DNA from: Streptococcus sp. zg-86 | GTDB taxonomy: Bacteria; Bacillota; Bacilli; Lactobacillales; Streptococcaceae | DNA: 64,000 bases | Assembly: GCF_017639855.1 (NCBI RefSeq) | Contig: NZ_CP072115.1 | Coordinates: forward strand, 434,001 to 498,000 | Direction of reading: 5' to 3' | In this document: piece by piece, positions 17,457 through 26,061 of the stretch | How the letters are laid out: each line of letters starts with the position of its first letter | Numbering within the stretch: position 1 is the stretch's first letter | Made by a program: the position numbers and the translations under genes | The notes under the pieces: model-generated | The model's database searches: none | What the model was told of the DNA's origin: nothing | The model's input: the letters and a program-made list of their open reading frames with translations, nothing else

Positions 17457-18188
17457 ATGTCTAACTATTTTGTCATCGGAGATGTCCATGGAAAAGCTGG
17501 TATGCTGGAGTCTGTTCTTCAACATTGGAATGAAGAAGATCAGTTGATCTTGTTAGGAGATTTAATTGACCGCGGGGAAAATAGCAGAGCGGTGCTGGAA
17601 CGTGTCAAGTATTTGGTGGATACCAAAGGCGCCACTTGCTTATCTGGCAATCACGAATATATGTTTCTCGCCTGGCTAGATAATCCAGAAGAGCGTTATA
17701 ATCATTACAAACGAAACGGTGGAGATACGACCATTAACTCGATTTTGGGTCGTCCCTTGGATGCTCCAGTAGACAGTGTGTTGGATGCCGAGCGGATCAG
17801 GAATGAAGCAGGGGACTTGGTTTCTTTTATCCGACAAATGCCTTTTCATGTTGAGACGGAGCAGCTGATTTTTGTTCATGCTGGTCTTGATTTGACCTTG
17901 GACAATTGGCAAGATACGACTGATTATCAAAAGGTCTGGCTTCGAGCTCCTTTCCATGAAGCGGAAAACAAGACTGGAAAAGGGATTGTTTTTGGACATA
18001 CACCGACTACTCATTTGACAGGAGAGCCTATGGAGAGTTCCAAATTATGGCAGACCGCTGATGGAAAGATTGGGATGGATGGTGGCGCTGTTTATGGCGG
18101 TGTTTTGCATGGTATTCTCTTTACCGATGGTCAGATTGCCCAGCACTATGCCATTCCAAATGACGGTTTTGTCGCCAGTGATGATTAG
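17457..18188 (+). CDS. PPP-type metallophosphatase (serine/threonine phosphatase-like)
   Basis: A 243-residue protein with all dimetal signatures of the PPP family in order: VIGDVHGK (residues 7-14), LLGDLIDRGENS, SGNHEYM, FVHAGLD, and VFGHTPTTH. Relatives include lambda-type protein phosphatases and diadenosine tetraphosphatases, so the substrate could be a phosphoprotein or a dinucleotide; sequence alone does not decide. It starts 8 bases after recN, after GGAAGAAAG, and closes the operon before a terminator at 18213. Confidence 0.85.
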   Translation: MSNYFVIGDVHGKAGMLESVLQHWNEEDQLILLGDLIDRGENSRAVLERVKYLVDTKGATCLSGNHEYMFLAWLDNPEERYNHYKRNGGDTTINSILGRPLDAPVDSVLDAERIRNEAGDLVSFIRQMPFHVETEQLIFVHAGLDLTLDNWQDTTDYQKVWLRAPFHEAENKTGKGIVFGHTPTTHLTGEPMESSKLWQTADGKIGMDGGAVYGGVLHGILFTDGQIAQHYAIPNDGFVASDD

Positions 18189-18212
18189 AAAATGATACGT
18201 TTTTACTGAAAG

Positions 18213-18238
18213 AATGTTCCACTAGGAGCATTTTTTTC
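18213..18238 (+). terminator. Terminator of the xseA-recN-phosphatase operon
   Basis: The stem AATGTTCC/GGAGCATT (one G-T pair) with an ACTA loop is followed by seven T residues. Confidence 0.75.
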
Positions 18239-18313
18239 TACCTCTTTTCGATAGCTGAAAATGGAAAAATTTGATATAATTGAAGGAATAAATGTGAAGG
18301 AATAGGAAGAGAT

Positions 18314-19147
18314 ATGAGTACGATAAAAATTGTCACAGATTCTAGTACAACGATTGAACCAGCATTAGTTGAAGAACTAGGTATTACAATTGTTCCCTTA
18401 TCCGTTATGGTTGATGGTGTTGTTTATTCAGATAACGACCTAGAAGAAGGCCAGTTTCTCCAATTGATGCGAGATAGTAAACATCTACCGAAAACAAGTC
18501 AACCTCCGGTGGGAGTCTTTGCCGAAACCTTTGCAAAACTCGCAGCAGATGGTAGTCAAATTATTTCGATTCTTCTATCACATGCCCTATCAGGAACAGT
18601 AGAAGCAGCTCGTCAAGGAGCGGCTTTGTCAGGTGTAGATGTAACAGTTATTGATTCTGGTTTTACCGATCAGGCAGCAAAATTCCAAGTAGTAACAGCA
18701 GCGCGTTTGGCCAAAGCTGGTGCTAGTAAAGAAGAGATTCTTGCTGCGGTAGAAGAGGTTCGTCAAAAAACAGAGCTTTATATTGGGATTTCAACCTTAG
18801 AAAATCTTGTCAAGGGTGGTCGAATCGGCCGTGTGACAGGCTTGATTAGCTCACTTTTGAATATTCGTGTCGTGATGGAGTTGCAAAATCATCAATTAAA
18901 TCCAATTACCAAGGGACGAGGAGCAAAAACGTTCAAAAAGTGGTTAGATGAATTGATCAAGATCCTGGAGACTAAAAAGGTAGCAGAAATTGGTATTTCT
19001 TATGCAGGGGAGCCTGATTTTGCTCAGGAAATGAAGGCAGTCTTACAGCCTTTGGTGGCAATGGATATCTCTGTTTTAGAAACAGGATCTATTATTCAAA
19101 CTCATACAGGAGAAGATGCCTGGGCCGTTCTAGTACGCTATGAATAG
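18314..19147 (+). CDS. degV: DegV family fatty-acid-binding protein
   Basis: A 277-residue DegV-fold protein. IVTDSSTTI near the N-terminus and GIVPLS-type strands, SHALSGTVEAARQGA, and the central KGGRIGR segment are family hallmarks. DegV/FakB proteins hold a fatty acid in a pocket and present it to the kinase FakA for phosphorylation; no fakA is in this window, and FakB activity is inferred. TATAAT near 18275 and GGAAGAG precede the ATG. It overlaps the following lipase by 8 bases. Confidence 0.88.
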   Translation: MSTIKIVTDSSTTIEPALVEELGITIVPLSVMVDGVVYSDNDLEEGQFLQLMRDSKHLPKTSQPPVGVFAETFAKLAADGSQIISILLSHALSGTVEAARQGAALSGVDVTVIDSGFTDQAAKFQVVTAARLAKAGASKEEILAAVEEVRQKTELYIGISTLENLVKGGRIGRVTGLISSLLNIRVVMELQNHQLNPITKGRGAKTFKKWLDELIKILETKKVAEIGISYAGEPDFAQEMKAVLQPLVAMDISVLETGSIIQTHTGEDAWAVLVRYE

Positions 19148-19982
19148 TCGAACATATTTACATCACTTATTATTCTTTTTTCTCAGCTTGCTGGGATTTC
19201 TCTTTTTCTTTCAATTCCTGATTCCAACAGCCCAACCCCGTCTGGAACAGAGTAAGAATGGGACAGGAGAAGTTAGAAAATTTTACTATGTCGCGCTGGG
19301 CGATTCACTGACCCAAGGGGTAGGGGATAAGACTGGTCAAGGTGGCTTTGTCCCACTCCTAGCTCAAAGTTTGGGAAACCAATACGGCTATCAAGTTTCT
19401 TATGACAATTACGGCGTTTCCGGCAATACTAGCCAGCAGATTCTAAAGAGACTGGAAGAATCGGAACTTGTAGCAAGTTTAGCAAAGGCAAACCTAATGA
19501 CCCTAACAGTTGGGGGAAATGATTTGCGTAGGACTATTTTAGAGCATATCACGCAATTGGATGTTGCTATTTTTGATGAGGCGGCAAAGGACTACAGTAA
19601 ACGTTTGGTCAAGATTATTGACAAGGCAAGGGCAGATAATCCTCACTTACCAATCTATGTTGTTGGTATTTATAATCCTTTCTATCTCAATTTCCCTGAT
19701 TTGACAGAAATGCAGACGATTGTGGACAATTGGAATCAGACGACAAAAGACACAGTAGAATCTCTCGAAGCGGTTTATTTTGTTCCTATCAATGAGTTGC
19801 TCTATAAGGGCTTAGATGGAGAAAAAGGGATTAGCCAGTCGGCTAGCTCGCCCAGTCAAGTCGTCAATAATCTACTCACTGAAGAAGATCGTTTTCACCC
19901 CAACAATACAGGGTATGAAATCATGAATCAAGCAGTTATGGAGGCTATTCGTGAAACAAAAAAACAATGGAAAAATGAATAA
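19140..19982 (+). CDS. Membrane-anchored SGNH/GDSL hydrolase (lipase/esterase family)
   Basis: A 280-residue protein with an N-terminal hydrophobic segment at about 8-26 (signal or anchor) followed by an extracellular SGNH domain. Blocks are visible: ALGDSLTQG (block I serine), GVSGNTS (block II glycine), TVGGNDLR (block III asparagine) and DRFHPNNTGY (block V Asp/His). Such enzymes cleave acyl or acetyl esters at the cell surface; the substrate is unknown. It overlaps degV by 8 bases and ypmS by 32, a streptococcal arrangement. Confidence 0.88.
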   Translation: MNSRTYLHHLLFFFLSLLGFLFFFQFLIPTAQPRLEQSKNGTGEVRKFYYVALGDSLTQGVGDKTGQGGFVPLLAQSLGNQYGYQVSYDNYGVSGNTSQQILKRLEESELVASLAKANLMTLTVGGNDLRRTILEHITQLDVAIFDEAAKDYSKRLVKIIDKARADNPHLPIYVVGIYNPFYLNFPDLTEMQTIVDNWNQTTKDTVESLEAVYFVPINELLYKGLDGEKGISQSASSPSQVVNNLLTEEDRFHPNNTGYEIMNQAVMEAIRETKKQWKNE

Positions 19983-20550
19983 GTGGAAATGGGCCTTTCT
20001 TCTCTTGGTATCTGCTCTACTTGCTTTGGGAATAGTTGTAGTAGAACGAATGACAACTAGTCGAGAAGAGAAAAGCCACTTAGCTACACCAATAGCTTCT
20101 GACAAAGACCAGAAAGTAGGCACCTTTACTACTAATAAAGAACAATTAAATACTATGTTAGATACTTATTTGAAGGATTACCAAACAGATACATTTTCCT
20201 ATACAGTAACAGCTACGAGTCAATTTCTTTTATTTGAAGGGACCTATAAGGTTTGGGGGTTGACTATTCCACTTTATATTTATTTTCAGCCCAATAAATT
20301 AAATGACGGCAGTATCCTCCTGACAGTATCCGAAATATCTGCTGGAACCTTATCCTTGCCAAAGGAAGAAATTCTAGCCTATCTTAAAAATCAGTCACAA
20401 TTACCAGACTTTGTGGAGATTGATTCCAAAAAAGCAACCGTGACTATTCATCTGCCAGAAATTGAAAATGCTCACAAAGTATACGTCAAAGCCAATACCA
20501 TTGATTTCTACAATAATCAGCTCATTTTTGATATTTATAGAAAAAGCTAA
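19951..20550 (+). CDS. YpmS family membrane-anchored protein (DUF2140)
   Basis: A 199-residue protein with one N-terminal membrane helix (about 13-32) and an extracellular beta-rich domain; the YpmS/DUF2140 assignment rests on WGLTIPLYIYFQP and on its place after the GDSL lipase. The function is unknown. The GTG start is preferred because GAGG lies 6 bases upstream; an internal ATG at 19975 (MNKWKW) is an alternative. It overlaps the lipase by 32 bases. Confidence 0.8.
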   Translation: MKQKNNGKMNKWKWAFLLLVSALLALGIVVVERMTTSREEKSHLATPIASDKDQKVGTFTTNKEQLNTMLDTYLKDYQTDTFSYTVTATSQFLLFEGTYKVWGLTIPLYIYFQPNKLNDGSILLTVSEISAGTLSLPKEEILAYLKNQSQLPDFVEIDSKKATVTIHLPEIENAHKVYVKANTIDFYNNQLIFDIYRKS

Positions 20551-20643
20551 TAAATTGTGCGAAAAGCTTGACCAAATGGATAAAATTAGGTACTATATTA
20601 GGGTGAGTAATAACTCAGAAAATTAATTGGAGGACTTAGCGAA

Positions 20644-20919
20644 ATGGCTAATAAACAAGATTTGATTGCAAAAGTTGCAGAAGCAACTTCATTGACAAAG
20701 AAAGATTCAGCAGCAGCAGTAGATGCAGTGTTTGCAGCAGTAGCTGACTACCTTGCAGCAGGTGAAAAAGTTCAATTGATTGGTTTCGGTAACTTTGAAG
20801 TTCGTGAGCGTGCAGCACGTAAAGGTCGCAACCCACAAACAGGTAAAGAAATCACAATCGCAGCTTCTAAAGTTCCAGCATTCAAAGCTGGTAAAGCTCT
20901 TAAAGACGCTGTTAAATAA
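20644..20919 (+). CDS. hup: HU family histone-like DNA-binding protein
   Basis: A 91-residue HU protein. The N-terminal helices (MANKQDLIAKVAEATSLTKK) form the dimer body and the arm carries GFGNFEVRERAARKGRNPQTGKEI with the intercalating proline. It bends and compacts DNA and is essential in streptococci. GGAGG precedes the start by several bases, and codon use is that of a highly expressed gene. A terminator follows at once, and a phage-integrase remnant lies just beyond. Confidence 0.98.
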   Translation: MANKQDLIAKVAEATSLTKKDSAAAVDAVFAAVADYLAAGEKVQLIGFGNFEVRERAARKGRNPQTGKEITIAASKVPAFKAGKALKDAVK

Positions 20920-20928
20920 GCTTGACTT

Positions 20929-20978
20929 AAAAAAAGCCTACTGTATCAACGTTTCTGCGTTGTGCAGTGGGCTTTTTG
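20929..20978 (+). terminator. Terminator of hup
   Basis: AAAAAGCCTACTG pairs imperfectly with CAGTGGGCTTTTT around an inner TCAACG/CGTTG stem, then a short T run. Confidence 0.8.
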
Positions 20979-20998
20979 GTATGTTTTGGGGCATAAAA

Positions 20999-21116
20999 TC
21001 AGTAGTTTTCTAAGATTTTGATCACATTTGGCTTCATTTTCTTGGTGACATGAGTATATATTTGAATAGTTGTTTTAGTATCGGCGTGCTCAACTTATTC
21101 TATAATTGCTTTTTAG
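20999..21116 (-). pseudogene. Tyrosine recombinase (phage/ICE integrase) C-terminal remnant
   Basis: The minus strand encodes KAIIE, a stop, then VEHADTKTTIQIYTHVTK followed by about 13 residues and a TGA stop at 20999. This is the end of an integrase of the lambda/Tn916 type, including the segment with the catalytic tyrosine (IYTHV). A TAA stands where an arginine is usual, and no longer frame continues upstream, so it is a decayed fragment. Its place directly beyond hup marks an old integration site. Confidence 0.85.
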
Positions 21117-21286
21117 GATACTTTCTTTTACGTTGTTCATTCGCATTTTAATTTCAATTTCAAAATCAATAGTCACTCTCCTGACTATTGGTACCTGAGC
21201 TGGGAAATCAAAAAGCGAGGATTGTCTGATTTCTAAAACGTTGATAAATCAACATTCTACAAATTTAGTCAACCTCGTAGGGTATG

Positions 21287-21305
21287 AAGAGTCTAGTGGA
21301 CTGTT
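21287..21305. repeat. Dispersed 19-bp dyad, copy 1
   Basis: AAGAGTCTAGTGGACTGTT is an imperfect palindrome related to the motif at 29542, 43353 and 53226. The rest of 21117-21414 holds no gene I can recognise; a TATAAT near 21386 probably serves the acetyltransferase. Confidence 0.45.
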
Positions 21306-21417
21306 AATAGTTAAGCTTAGAAATTAGAAAGCGAAATTGGCAAAATCGATTTTAAAATTCAGGATTGAGTCCCTCTTGCTTGTGCTATAATAGAAAGAAA
21401 ATGAAAGGGAGAGCGTG

Positions 21418-21879
21418 ATGATTCGCCAAGCACAATTAACAGACATTCCAGCCTTAACTGCCTTACTACAAGAGATTCTGACTGTTCATCATGAGATACG
21501 GCCTGATTTGTTCAAAGAAACGGGTCAAAAGTTTTCCGCACAAGAATTAGAGGAGTTGCTAATCAATCCCCACCAACCAATTTTTGTCTATGAAGTCGAA
21601 GGAGAGGTTGTTGGTCATTTGTTCTGTAAAATAGTAAGCCAAGAGCATTCTGTTTTGCAAACGGTTAAGACCCTCTTTATTGATGACTTGTGTGTGAAGC
21701 AGGGAATGAGAGGGAAAAGAATAGGACAGCAATTGTACGAGTATGCACTAACTTTTGCCAAGGAACAAAACTGCTACAATGTGACACTTGATGTTTGGAG
21801 TGATAATGAGGAGGCTGTTGCTTTCTATCAGCGGTTAGACCTGAGACCGCAGAAAGTACGCATGGAGAGTATTGTATAG
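21418..21879 (+). CDS. GNAT family N-acetyltransferase
   Basis: A 153-residue acetyltransferase. MIRQAQLTDIPALTALLQEI is the usual first strand and helix; FIDDLCVKQGMRGKRIGQQL is the acetyl-CoA pyrophosphate loop (family consensus Q/R-x-x-G-x-G/A, here QGMRGKRIG); VTLDVWSDNEEAVAFYQRL closes the fold. The substrate is unknown. ATG at 21418 is favoured over GTG at 21415 by spacing to AAGGGA. The last codons and stop lie in the terminal inverted repeat of a small mobile element, so the native C-terminus may have been longer. Confidence 0.85.
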   Translation: MIRQAQLTDIPALTALLQEILTVHHEIRPDLFKETGQKFSAQELEELLINPHQPIFVYEVEGEVVGHLFCKIVSQEHSVLQTVKTLFIDDLCVKQGMRGKRIGQQLYEYALTFAKEQNCYNVTLDVWSDNEEAVAFYQRLDLRPQKVRMESIV

Positions 21880-21967
21880 TGAATAGAATAAAGGTTAGGA
21901 CATCGTTCAGTCGCTTTGATGAACGCCAGTTCTATCTATAGCTCCTTGTCTTGTTCAATCCACTATA
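21875..21967. mobile_element. Short MITE-like element overlapping the GNAT stop
   Basis: A 93-bp segment runs from TATAGTGAATAGAATAAAGG to CAATCCACTATA; the ends are imperfect inverted repeats beginning TATAGT. The interior shares AGGTTAGGACATCGTT, AGTCGCTTTG and GCCAGTTCTATCT with the longer element at 43201-43467. The TA-rich termini suggest an IS630/Tc1-type MITE moved in trans. No transposase is in the window. Confidence 0.7.
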
Positions 21968-21970
21968 TAA

Positions 21971-22004
21971 AGAAAAGCCGTAGAAATTAGTTTCTATGGC
22001 TTTT
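21971..22004 (-). terminator. Terminator of the mevalonate operon
   Basis: The arms AAAAGCC(G/A)TAGAAA and TTTCTATGGCTTTT overlap the mvaA stop codon; T residues follow on the minus strand. It may work in both directions. Confidence 0.75.
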
Positions 22005-23265
22005 CTGCTTTTATTCGAATAGTTTCTAAAATCGCTTGGGCGGTTTCTAAATTGGTGTGTGGGGCTTGACGAAGGAGCTGGGCGGCTTGGTCGATTTCGT
22101 GGTCCTGAGCACCTGCTAGCATGGCAAGAGACTTGGCATGGAGTTTCATATGACCTTGTTGGATACCAGAGGTTACAAGCGCACGTAAGGCAGCAAAGTT
22201 CTGGCAGAGCCCAACAGAAGCGATGAGACTCGCTAGCCTTCTTGCATTTGGCTGACCTAGGATGTCAAAGGCAACTTGAACCTTTGGATTCAGGCCGATA
22301 GAGCCCCCAACTGTTGCGATAGGAAGTGGGATAGTCAGTGTGCCGATGAGATCTTCATCCGTGATTTCCCAAGTTGATAAGCCACGATATTGTCCATTTC
22401 GGATGGCATAGGCATGAGCCCCTGCCTCAATAGCTCGCCAGTCATTTCCGGTAGCTAATACAAGGGCATCAATTCCATTGAAAATGCCTTTATTATGAGT
22501 GGTTGCACGATAAGGATCGACTTGTGCTAATTGACTGGCTTTGGCAATCCGTTGAGCTGTTTCTAAGGCAGTGTGAGATTCAATATGAAGCTGCTTGATT
22601 GGAATGCGGCAACTAGCTGTTACGAGAGATTCCGTCGCATAATTGGATAGGATAGCCATGAGTGCTTTGCCTTGCGTTAATGCAGCTAAGGGTTCTTTAA
22701 TGGCTTCTAGCATATTGTTAAGAATATTAGCTCCCATTGCTTCTTGAACATCAACATGGAGGTAGACAATAAGAAAATCATCTTTTTGCTCAACGGTCAG
22801 CTGTCGCGCACCTCCACCTCTTTTGACGATTGATGGGTGTGCTTGGTTGGCTTGCTGAAGCAAGAGATCTTGTTGGGCGAGGATAGCGGCTTGCGCTTCT
22901 GTTTTATTTGGGACATCGTAGAGAGCAACTTGTCCAATCATTAGGCGTTCGGAAATGTGGCTGCTAAATCCACCAGCCTTAGAAATGATTTTAGCTCCAA
23001 AAGAACAAGCAGCCACTACAGACGGCTCTTCGGTTACCATTGGAATACTGTATTCTATTCCGTCTACGACCAACTGGGGGACAAATGAAAAAGGTAGTGC
23101 AAAGGTTCCAAGATGATTCTCAGCCATTTTTCCTGCAACGGATTCTGAGAGATTTTGATCTGCTAGGAGAATGTCCATGCTAGATTGGGAAAGTTGACGC
23201 GTTTCAGCAGCGATAGTAATCCGCTCTTCCCTTGTTTTTTTATAAAATCCTGAAAAAAGAGACAT
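21994..23265 (-). CDS. mvaA: Hydroxymethylglutaryl-CoA reductase, class II
   Basis: A 423-residue bacterial-type HMG-CoA reductase that reduces HMG-CoA to mevalonate, the committed step of isoprenoid synthesis in streptococci. Visible features are the substrate motif MVTEEPSVVAACSFGAK, the LATGNDWRAIEAGAHAYA segment, and TVGGSIGLNPKV. AGGAGGG lies 4 bases before ATG. It follows mvaS with a terminator-like hairpin between them. Products feed undecaprenyl carrier synthesis together with ispA at 13673. Confidence 0.96.
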   Translation of the reverse strand: MSLFSGFYKKTREERITIAAETRQLSQSSMDILLADQNLSESVAGKMAENHLGTFALPFSFVPQLVVDGIEYSIPMVTEEPSVVAACSFGAKIISKAGGFSSHISERLMIGQVALYDVPNKTEAQAAILAQQDLLLQQANQAHPSIVKRGGGARQLTVEQKDDFLIVYLHVDVQEAMGANILNNMLEAIKEPLAALTQGKALMAILSNYATESLVTASCRIPIKQLHIESHTALETAQRIAKASQLAQVDPYRATTHNKGIFNGIDALVLATGNDWRAIEAGAHAYAIRNGQYRGLSTWEITDEDLIGTLTIPLPIATVGGSIGLNPKVQVAFDILGQPNARRLASLIASVGLCQNFAALRALVTSGIQQGHMKLHAKSLAMLAGAQDHEIDQAAQLLRQAPHTNLETAQAILETIRIKAEKP

Positions 23266-23279
23266 GTTCCCTCCTTATC

Positions 23280-23308
23280 AAAAAACACCTCTTGGCCCTG
23301 CCAAGAGG
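23280..23308 (-). terminator. Intercistronic terminator-like hairpin between mvaS and mvaA
   Basis: On the minus strand the 9-bp stem CCTCTTGGC/GCCAAGAGG is followed by GTGTTTTTTG. It has the form of an intrinsic terminator inside an operon, so mvaA may receive only read-through transcription, or the hairpin may protect the upstream message. Confidence 0.6.
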
Positions 23309-23320
23309 ATGCCGTTTCCT

Positions 23321-24481
23321 CTAATTTTTACGATAAATGCGTTTGTGTTGCTCAATATTTTGAAGGGCAAATGGCGTGTCGTCAAGTGGCAAATCAATTG
23401 CATTTCCCGCTTCGTCTAGCTTAATTTCTTCAAAGAAAATAGCTTCATATTCTGTGACATCTAGACGTTTCCGAGCATTTAGTTGATCAAGACGATCTGT
23501 CAATAGTTGATTGCGATAACCTTCGACGAGAGTTCCACTGAAGATTTCACAAACGGCTCCACTACCATAGCTATAAAAGAGGATAGCATCACCTGTTTTT
23601 AGGGATTGGCTGTTTTCCAAAAGCGATAGCAGAGATAAGAAAATAGATCCAGTATAGATATTTCCTACGACTTTGTTGTAGACAATTGCTTCATGGAAGC
23701 GCTCAGTGAGGCGATTGAGGGTTTCTTCATCCTGGTGACAGATAGCTTGTAGCCCTTTCAATCCTTGTTTTGAAAAGGGAATGTGCAAGCACATGGCAGC
23801 AAAATCTGCCAAGCTCTTACCGGTTTTCTCAACATAATAGTCAAAGGTAGTTGTTAAACAATCGGTGTATTGTTCTGTTGAGAATTTCCCGTCAACTCGA
23901 GGATATTTGTCATAATTCGGACGCCAAAAATCCATGATGTCACGGGTTTGACAGACATTGTCATTGTTGAGAATCATGATGCTTGGATCTGCAGTGACTA
24001 GCATGGCAACAGCTCCTGCTCCTTGAGTTGGTTCACCACCTGAAGCAATGCCATATTTGGCAATATCACTTGCGATGATCAAAACTTTCGAGTGGGGAAA
24101 TTGGGCAATGTGACTTTTTGCTAGGCTAAGCCCTGCAGTTGCTCCGTAGCAAGCCTCCTTGATTTCGATAGAACGAGCAAAGGGTTGAATATCTAGGAGT
24201 TGATGAAGAAAGACAGCAGCAGCCTTACTTTGGTCAATGCTGGATTCTGTACCGACAATAACCATGTCAATAGCTGCCTTATCTTCGTCTGTCAAGATAG
24301 CAGCAGCAGCTTGTGCTCCTAGAGTTACGATGTCTTGGGTAATAGGCGCTACGGCCATTTCACTTTGTAATAATCCGACTTTAAATTTATTAGGATCAAT
24401 TTGTCGCGCAAGCGCTAAATCAGCTAAATCAAGGACATAGCTAGGCGCCGCAAAACCGATTTTATCAATACCAATATTCAT
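23321..24481 (-). CDS. mvaS: Hydroxymethylglutaryl-CoA synthase
   Basis: A 386-residue thiolase-fold enzyme that condenses acetyl-CoA with acetoacetyl-CoA. The opening MNIGIDKIGFAAP is typical; the acyl-accepting cysteine is C111 in KEACYGATAG, and GNIYTGSIFLSLLSLL and FYSYGSGAVCEIFSG are family motifs. AAAGGATAACGT precedes ATG. It starts 3 bases after the thiolase stop, so the acetoacetyl-CoA-making enzyme and its user are coupled. Confidence 0.96.
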   Translation of the reverse strand: MNIGIDKIGFAAPSYVLDLADLALARQIDPNKFKVGLLQSEMAVAPITQDIVTLGAQAAAAILTDEDKAAIDMVIVGTESSIDQSKAAAVFLHQLLDIQPFARSIEIKEACYGATAGLSLAKSHIAQFPHSKVLIIASDIAKYGIASGGEPTQGAGAVAMLVTADPSIMILNNDNVCQTRDIMDFWRPNYDKYPRVDGKFSTEQYTDCLTTTFDYYVEKTGKSLADFAAMCLHIPFSKQGLKGLQAICHQDEETLNRLTERFHEAIVYNKVVGNIYTGSIFLSLLSLLENSQSLKTGDAILFYSYGSGAVCEIFSGTLVEGYRNQLLTDRLDQLNARKRLDVTEYEAIFFEEIKLDEAGNAIDLPLDDTPFALQNIEQHKRIYRKN

Positions 24482-24484
24482 ACG

Positions 24485-25669
24485 TTATCCTTTTTGTGCA
24501 TTTGAAATGATAAGGGAAATTCCTTGTCCTCCTCCAATACAGAGCGAACAAAGTCCCAACTGTTCACCACGTTTTTGTAATTCGTGAATGAGGCTGACGA
24601 GAATGCGACTGCCACTTGCTCCAATCGGATGACCGAGGGCAATAGCACCTCCATTGACATTTACCTTAGTAGGTTCTATTCCTAGTTCCTGAATGACAGG
24701 AATGGATTGGGCAGCAAAGGCTTCGTTGAGTTCAAATAGGTCAATGTCAGCTATTGCTTTGTTTGCTTTAGCCAGTGCTTTTTGACTAGCTGAGATAGGA
24801 CCAAGTCCCATATAATCAGGGTCTAGTCCACTTGTAGCATAGCTTTCAATGTAAGCAAGTGGTGAGATACCTAGCTCTTTAGCCTTATCGTCAGACATTA
24901 AGACGAGCATAGCACATCCATCATTGATACCAGAGGCGTTCGCAGCCGTTACGGTGCCTTCTTTTTTGAAGGATGGTCGTAGGCTAGCCAGTTTATCAAG
25001 AGAACTGAGACGAGGGTATTCGTCGACTGCAAAGATCGTTTCTCCTTTGCGTGTTTGCAGCTGAATTGGTACAATTTCGTCAATGAATCGCCCATTTTCA
25101 ATGGCCGCTGCAGCTTTTTCTTGGCTATGTAGAGCAAAGCGATCTTGGTCTTCACGGCTGATGCCATATTTTTCAGCGATATTTTCAGCAGTAATCCCCA
25201 TGTGCTCCTGACTGAAGGCGTCTGTTAGACCGTCTGTCAAAAGAGAATCCTCAAACTGGAGATGTCCAAGTTTACTGCCGAAGCGACTCTGTTTGGAGAG
25301 ATAGGGTGCTTGACTCATGATTTCAATTCCACCTGCGACAACGATGTCATTGTCACCCAATAAAATAGATTGAGCCGCAAGAAGCACTGATTTTAGTCCT
25401 GATCCGCAGACCTTATTAACCGTATAAGCTGACACGGTTTCTGGAAGTCCTGTTTTCAAAGCGATTTGACGGGCAATATTTTGACCATGTCCACTACTTA
25501 GGACGTTTCCAATAATGACTTCGTTAATTTGTTCAAGGGGGATAGGTTGTTCAGTGATGGCTTTTTTTAAGACTTGGGCTCCCAAATCTGCAATATGAAT
25601 ATCTTTTAAGCTACCTCCAAAACTGCCAATGGCAGAGCGGTAAGCAGATACGATAGCAACTTTTGTCAT
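24485..25669 (-). CDS. Acetyl-CoA acetyltransferase (thiolase)
   Basis: A 394-residue thiolase. The nucleophile is C88 in NKVCGSGLKSV; GGAIALGHPIGASGSRI carries the catalytic histidine and CSLCIGGGQG the second cysteine. It joins two acetyl-CoA to acetoacetyl-CoA, the first step of the mevalonate route, and heads the mvaS-mvaA operon, which makes a biosynthetic role more likely than fatty-acid breakdown. AGGAG precedes ATG. Upstream DNA holds a MITE-like repeat. Confidence 0.94.
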   Translation of the reverse strand: MTKVAIVSAYRSAIGSFGGSLKDIHIADLGAQVLKKAITEQPIPLEQINEVIIGNVLSSGHGQNIARQIALKTGLPETVSAYTVNKVCGSGLKSVLLAAQSILLGDNDIVVAGGIEIMSQAPYLSKQSRFGSKLGHLQFEDSLLTDGLTDAFSQEHMGITAENIAEKYGISREDQDRFALHSQEKAAAAIENGRFIDEIVPIQLQTRKGETIFAVDEYPRLSSLDKLASLRPSFKKEGTVTAANASGINDGCAMLVLMSDDKAKELGISPLAYIESYATSGLDPDYMGLGPISASQKALAKANKAIADIDLFELNEAFAAQSIPVIQELGIEPTKVNVNGGAIALGHPIGASGSRILVSLIHELQKRGEQLGLCSLCIGGGQGISLIISNAQKG

Positions 25670-25746
25670 GTCAACTCCTATAAATATTAGGTTTAATAAT
25701 GAAGTGAGCTGAGCTCACATTGCTATAAACTAGCAATGAAATGAAT

Positions 25747-25858
25747 ATATAGTTGTTTCGCTTTGATTTAGTACTAGGCAACGAGTCGCAGGCATAACTG
25801 GGGGTTAGGCAAGACGAGTTAACGACCTAATAAATGAAAACGAAACGGCCATATAATT
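25747..25858. repeat. MITE-like repeat upstream of the thiolase gene
   Basis: The core ACTAGGCAACGAGTCG and ACGAGTTAACGACCT matches the inner element at 43234-43337. The outer arms ATATAGTTGTTTCG and CGAAACGGCCATATA are inverted repeats. It lies between the thiolase start and gpmA and could carry or displace promoters. Confidence 0.6.
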
Positions 25859-26061
25859 GTGAATGTGTCGTATTCAGTCCTACCATTATACCATTTTTTA
25901 AAGTAAATAATAGGGATAAATCTCCGTCTTAGGGCTGATTTTTTATCTCGAGAAAATGTAAGCGTAAACAGATTTGGATAGGACTAGCTTTTTTCTCGCT
26001 TTTTGTGTAGAATAGAAAAGTAGAAGAGGTATTCCTCAAAAATAAAAGGAGAAACAAACAA

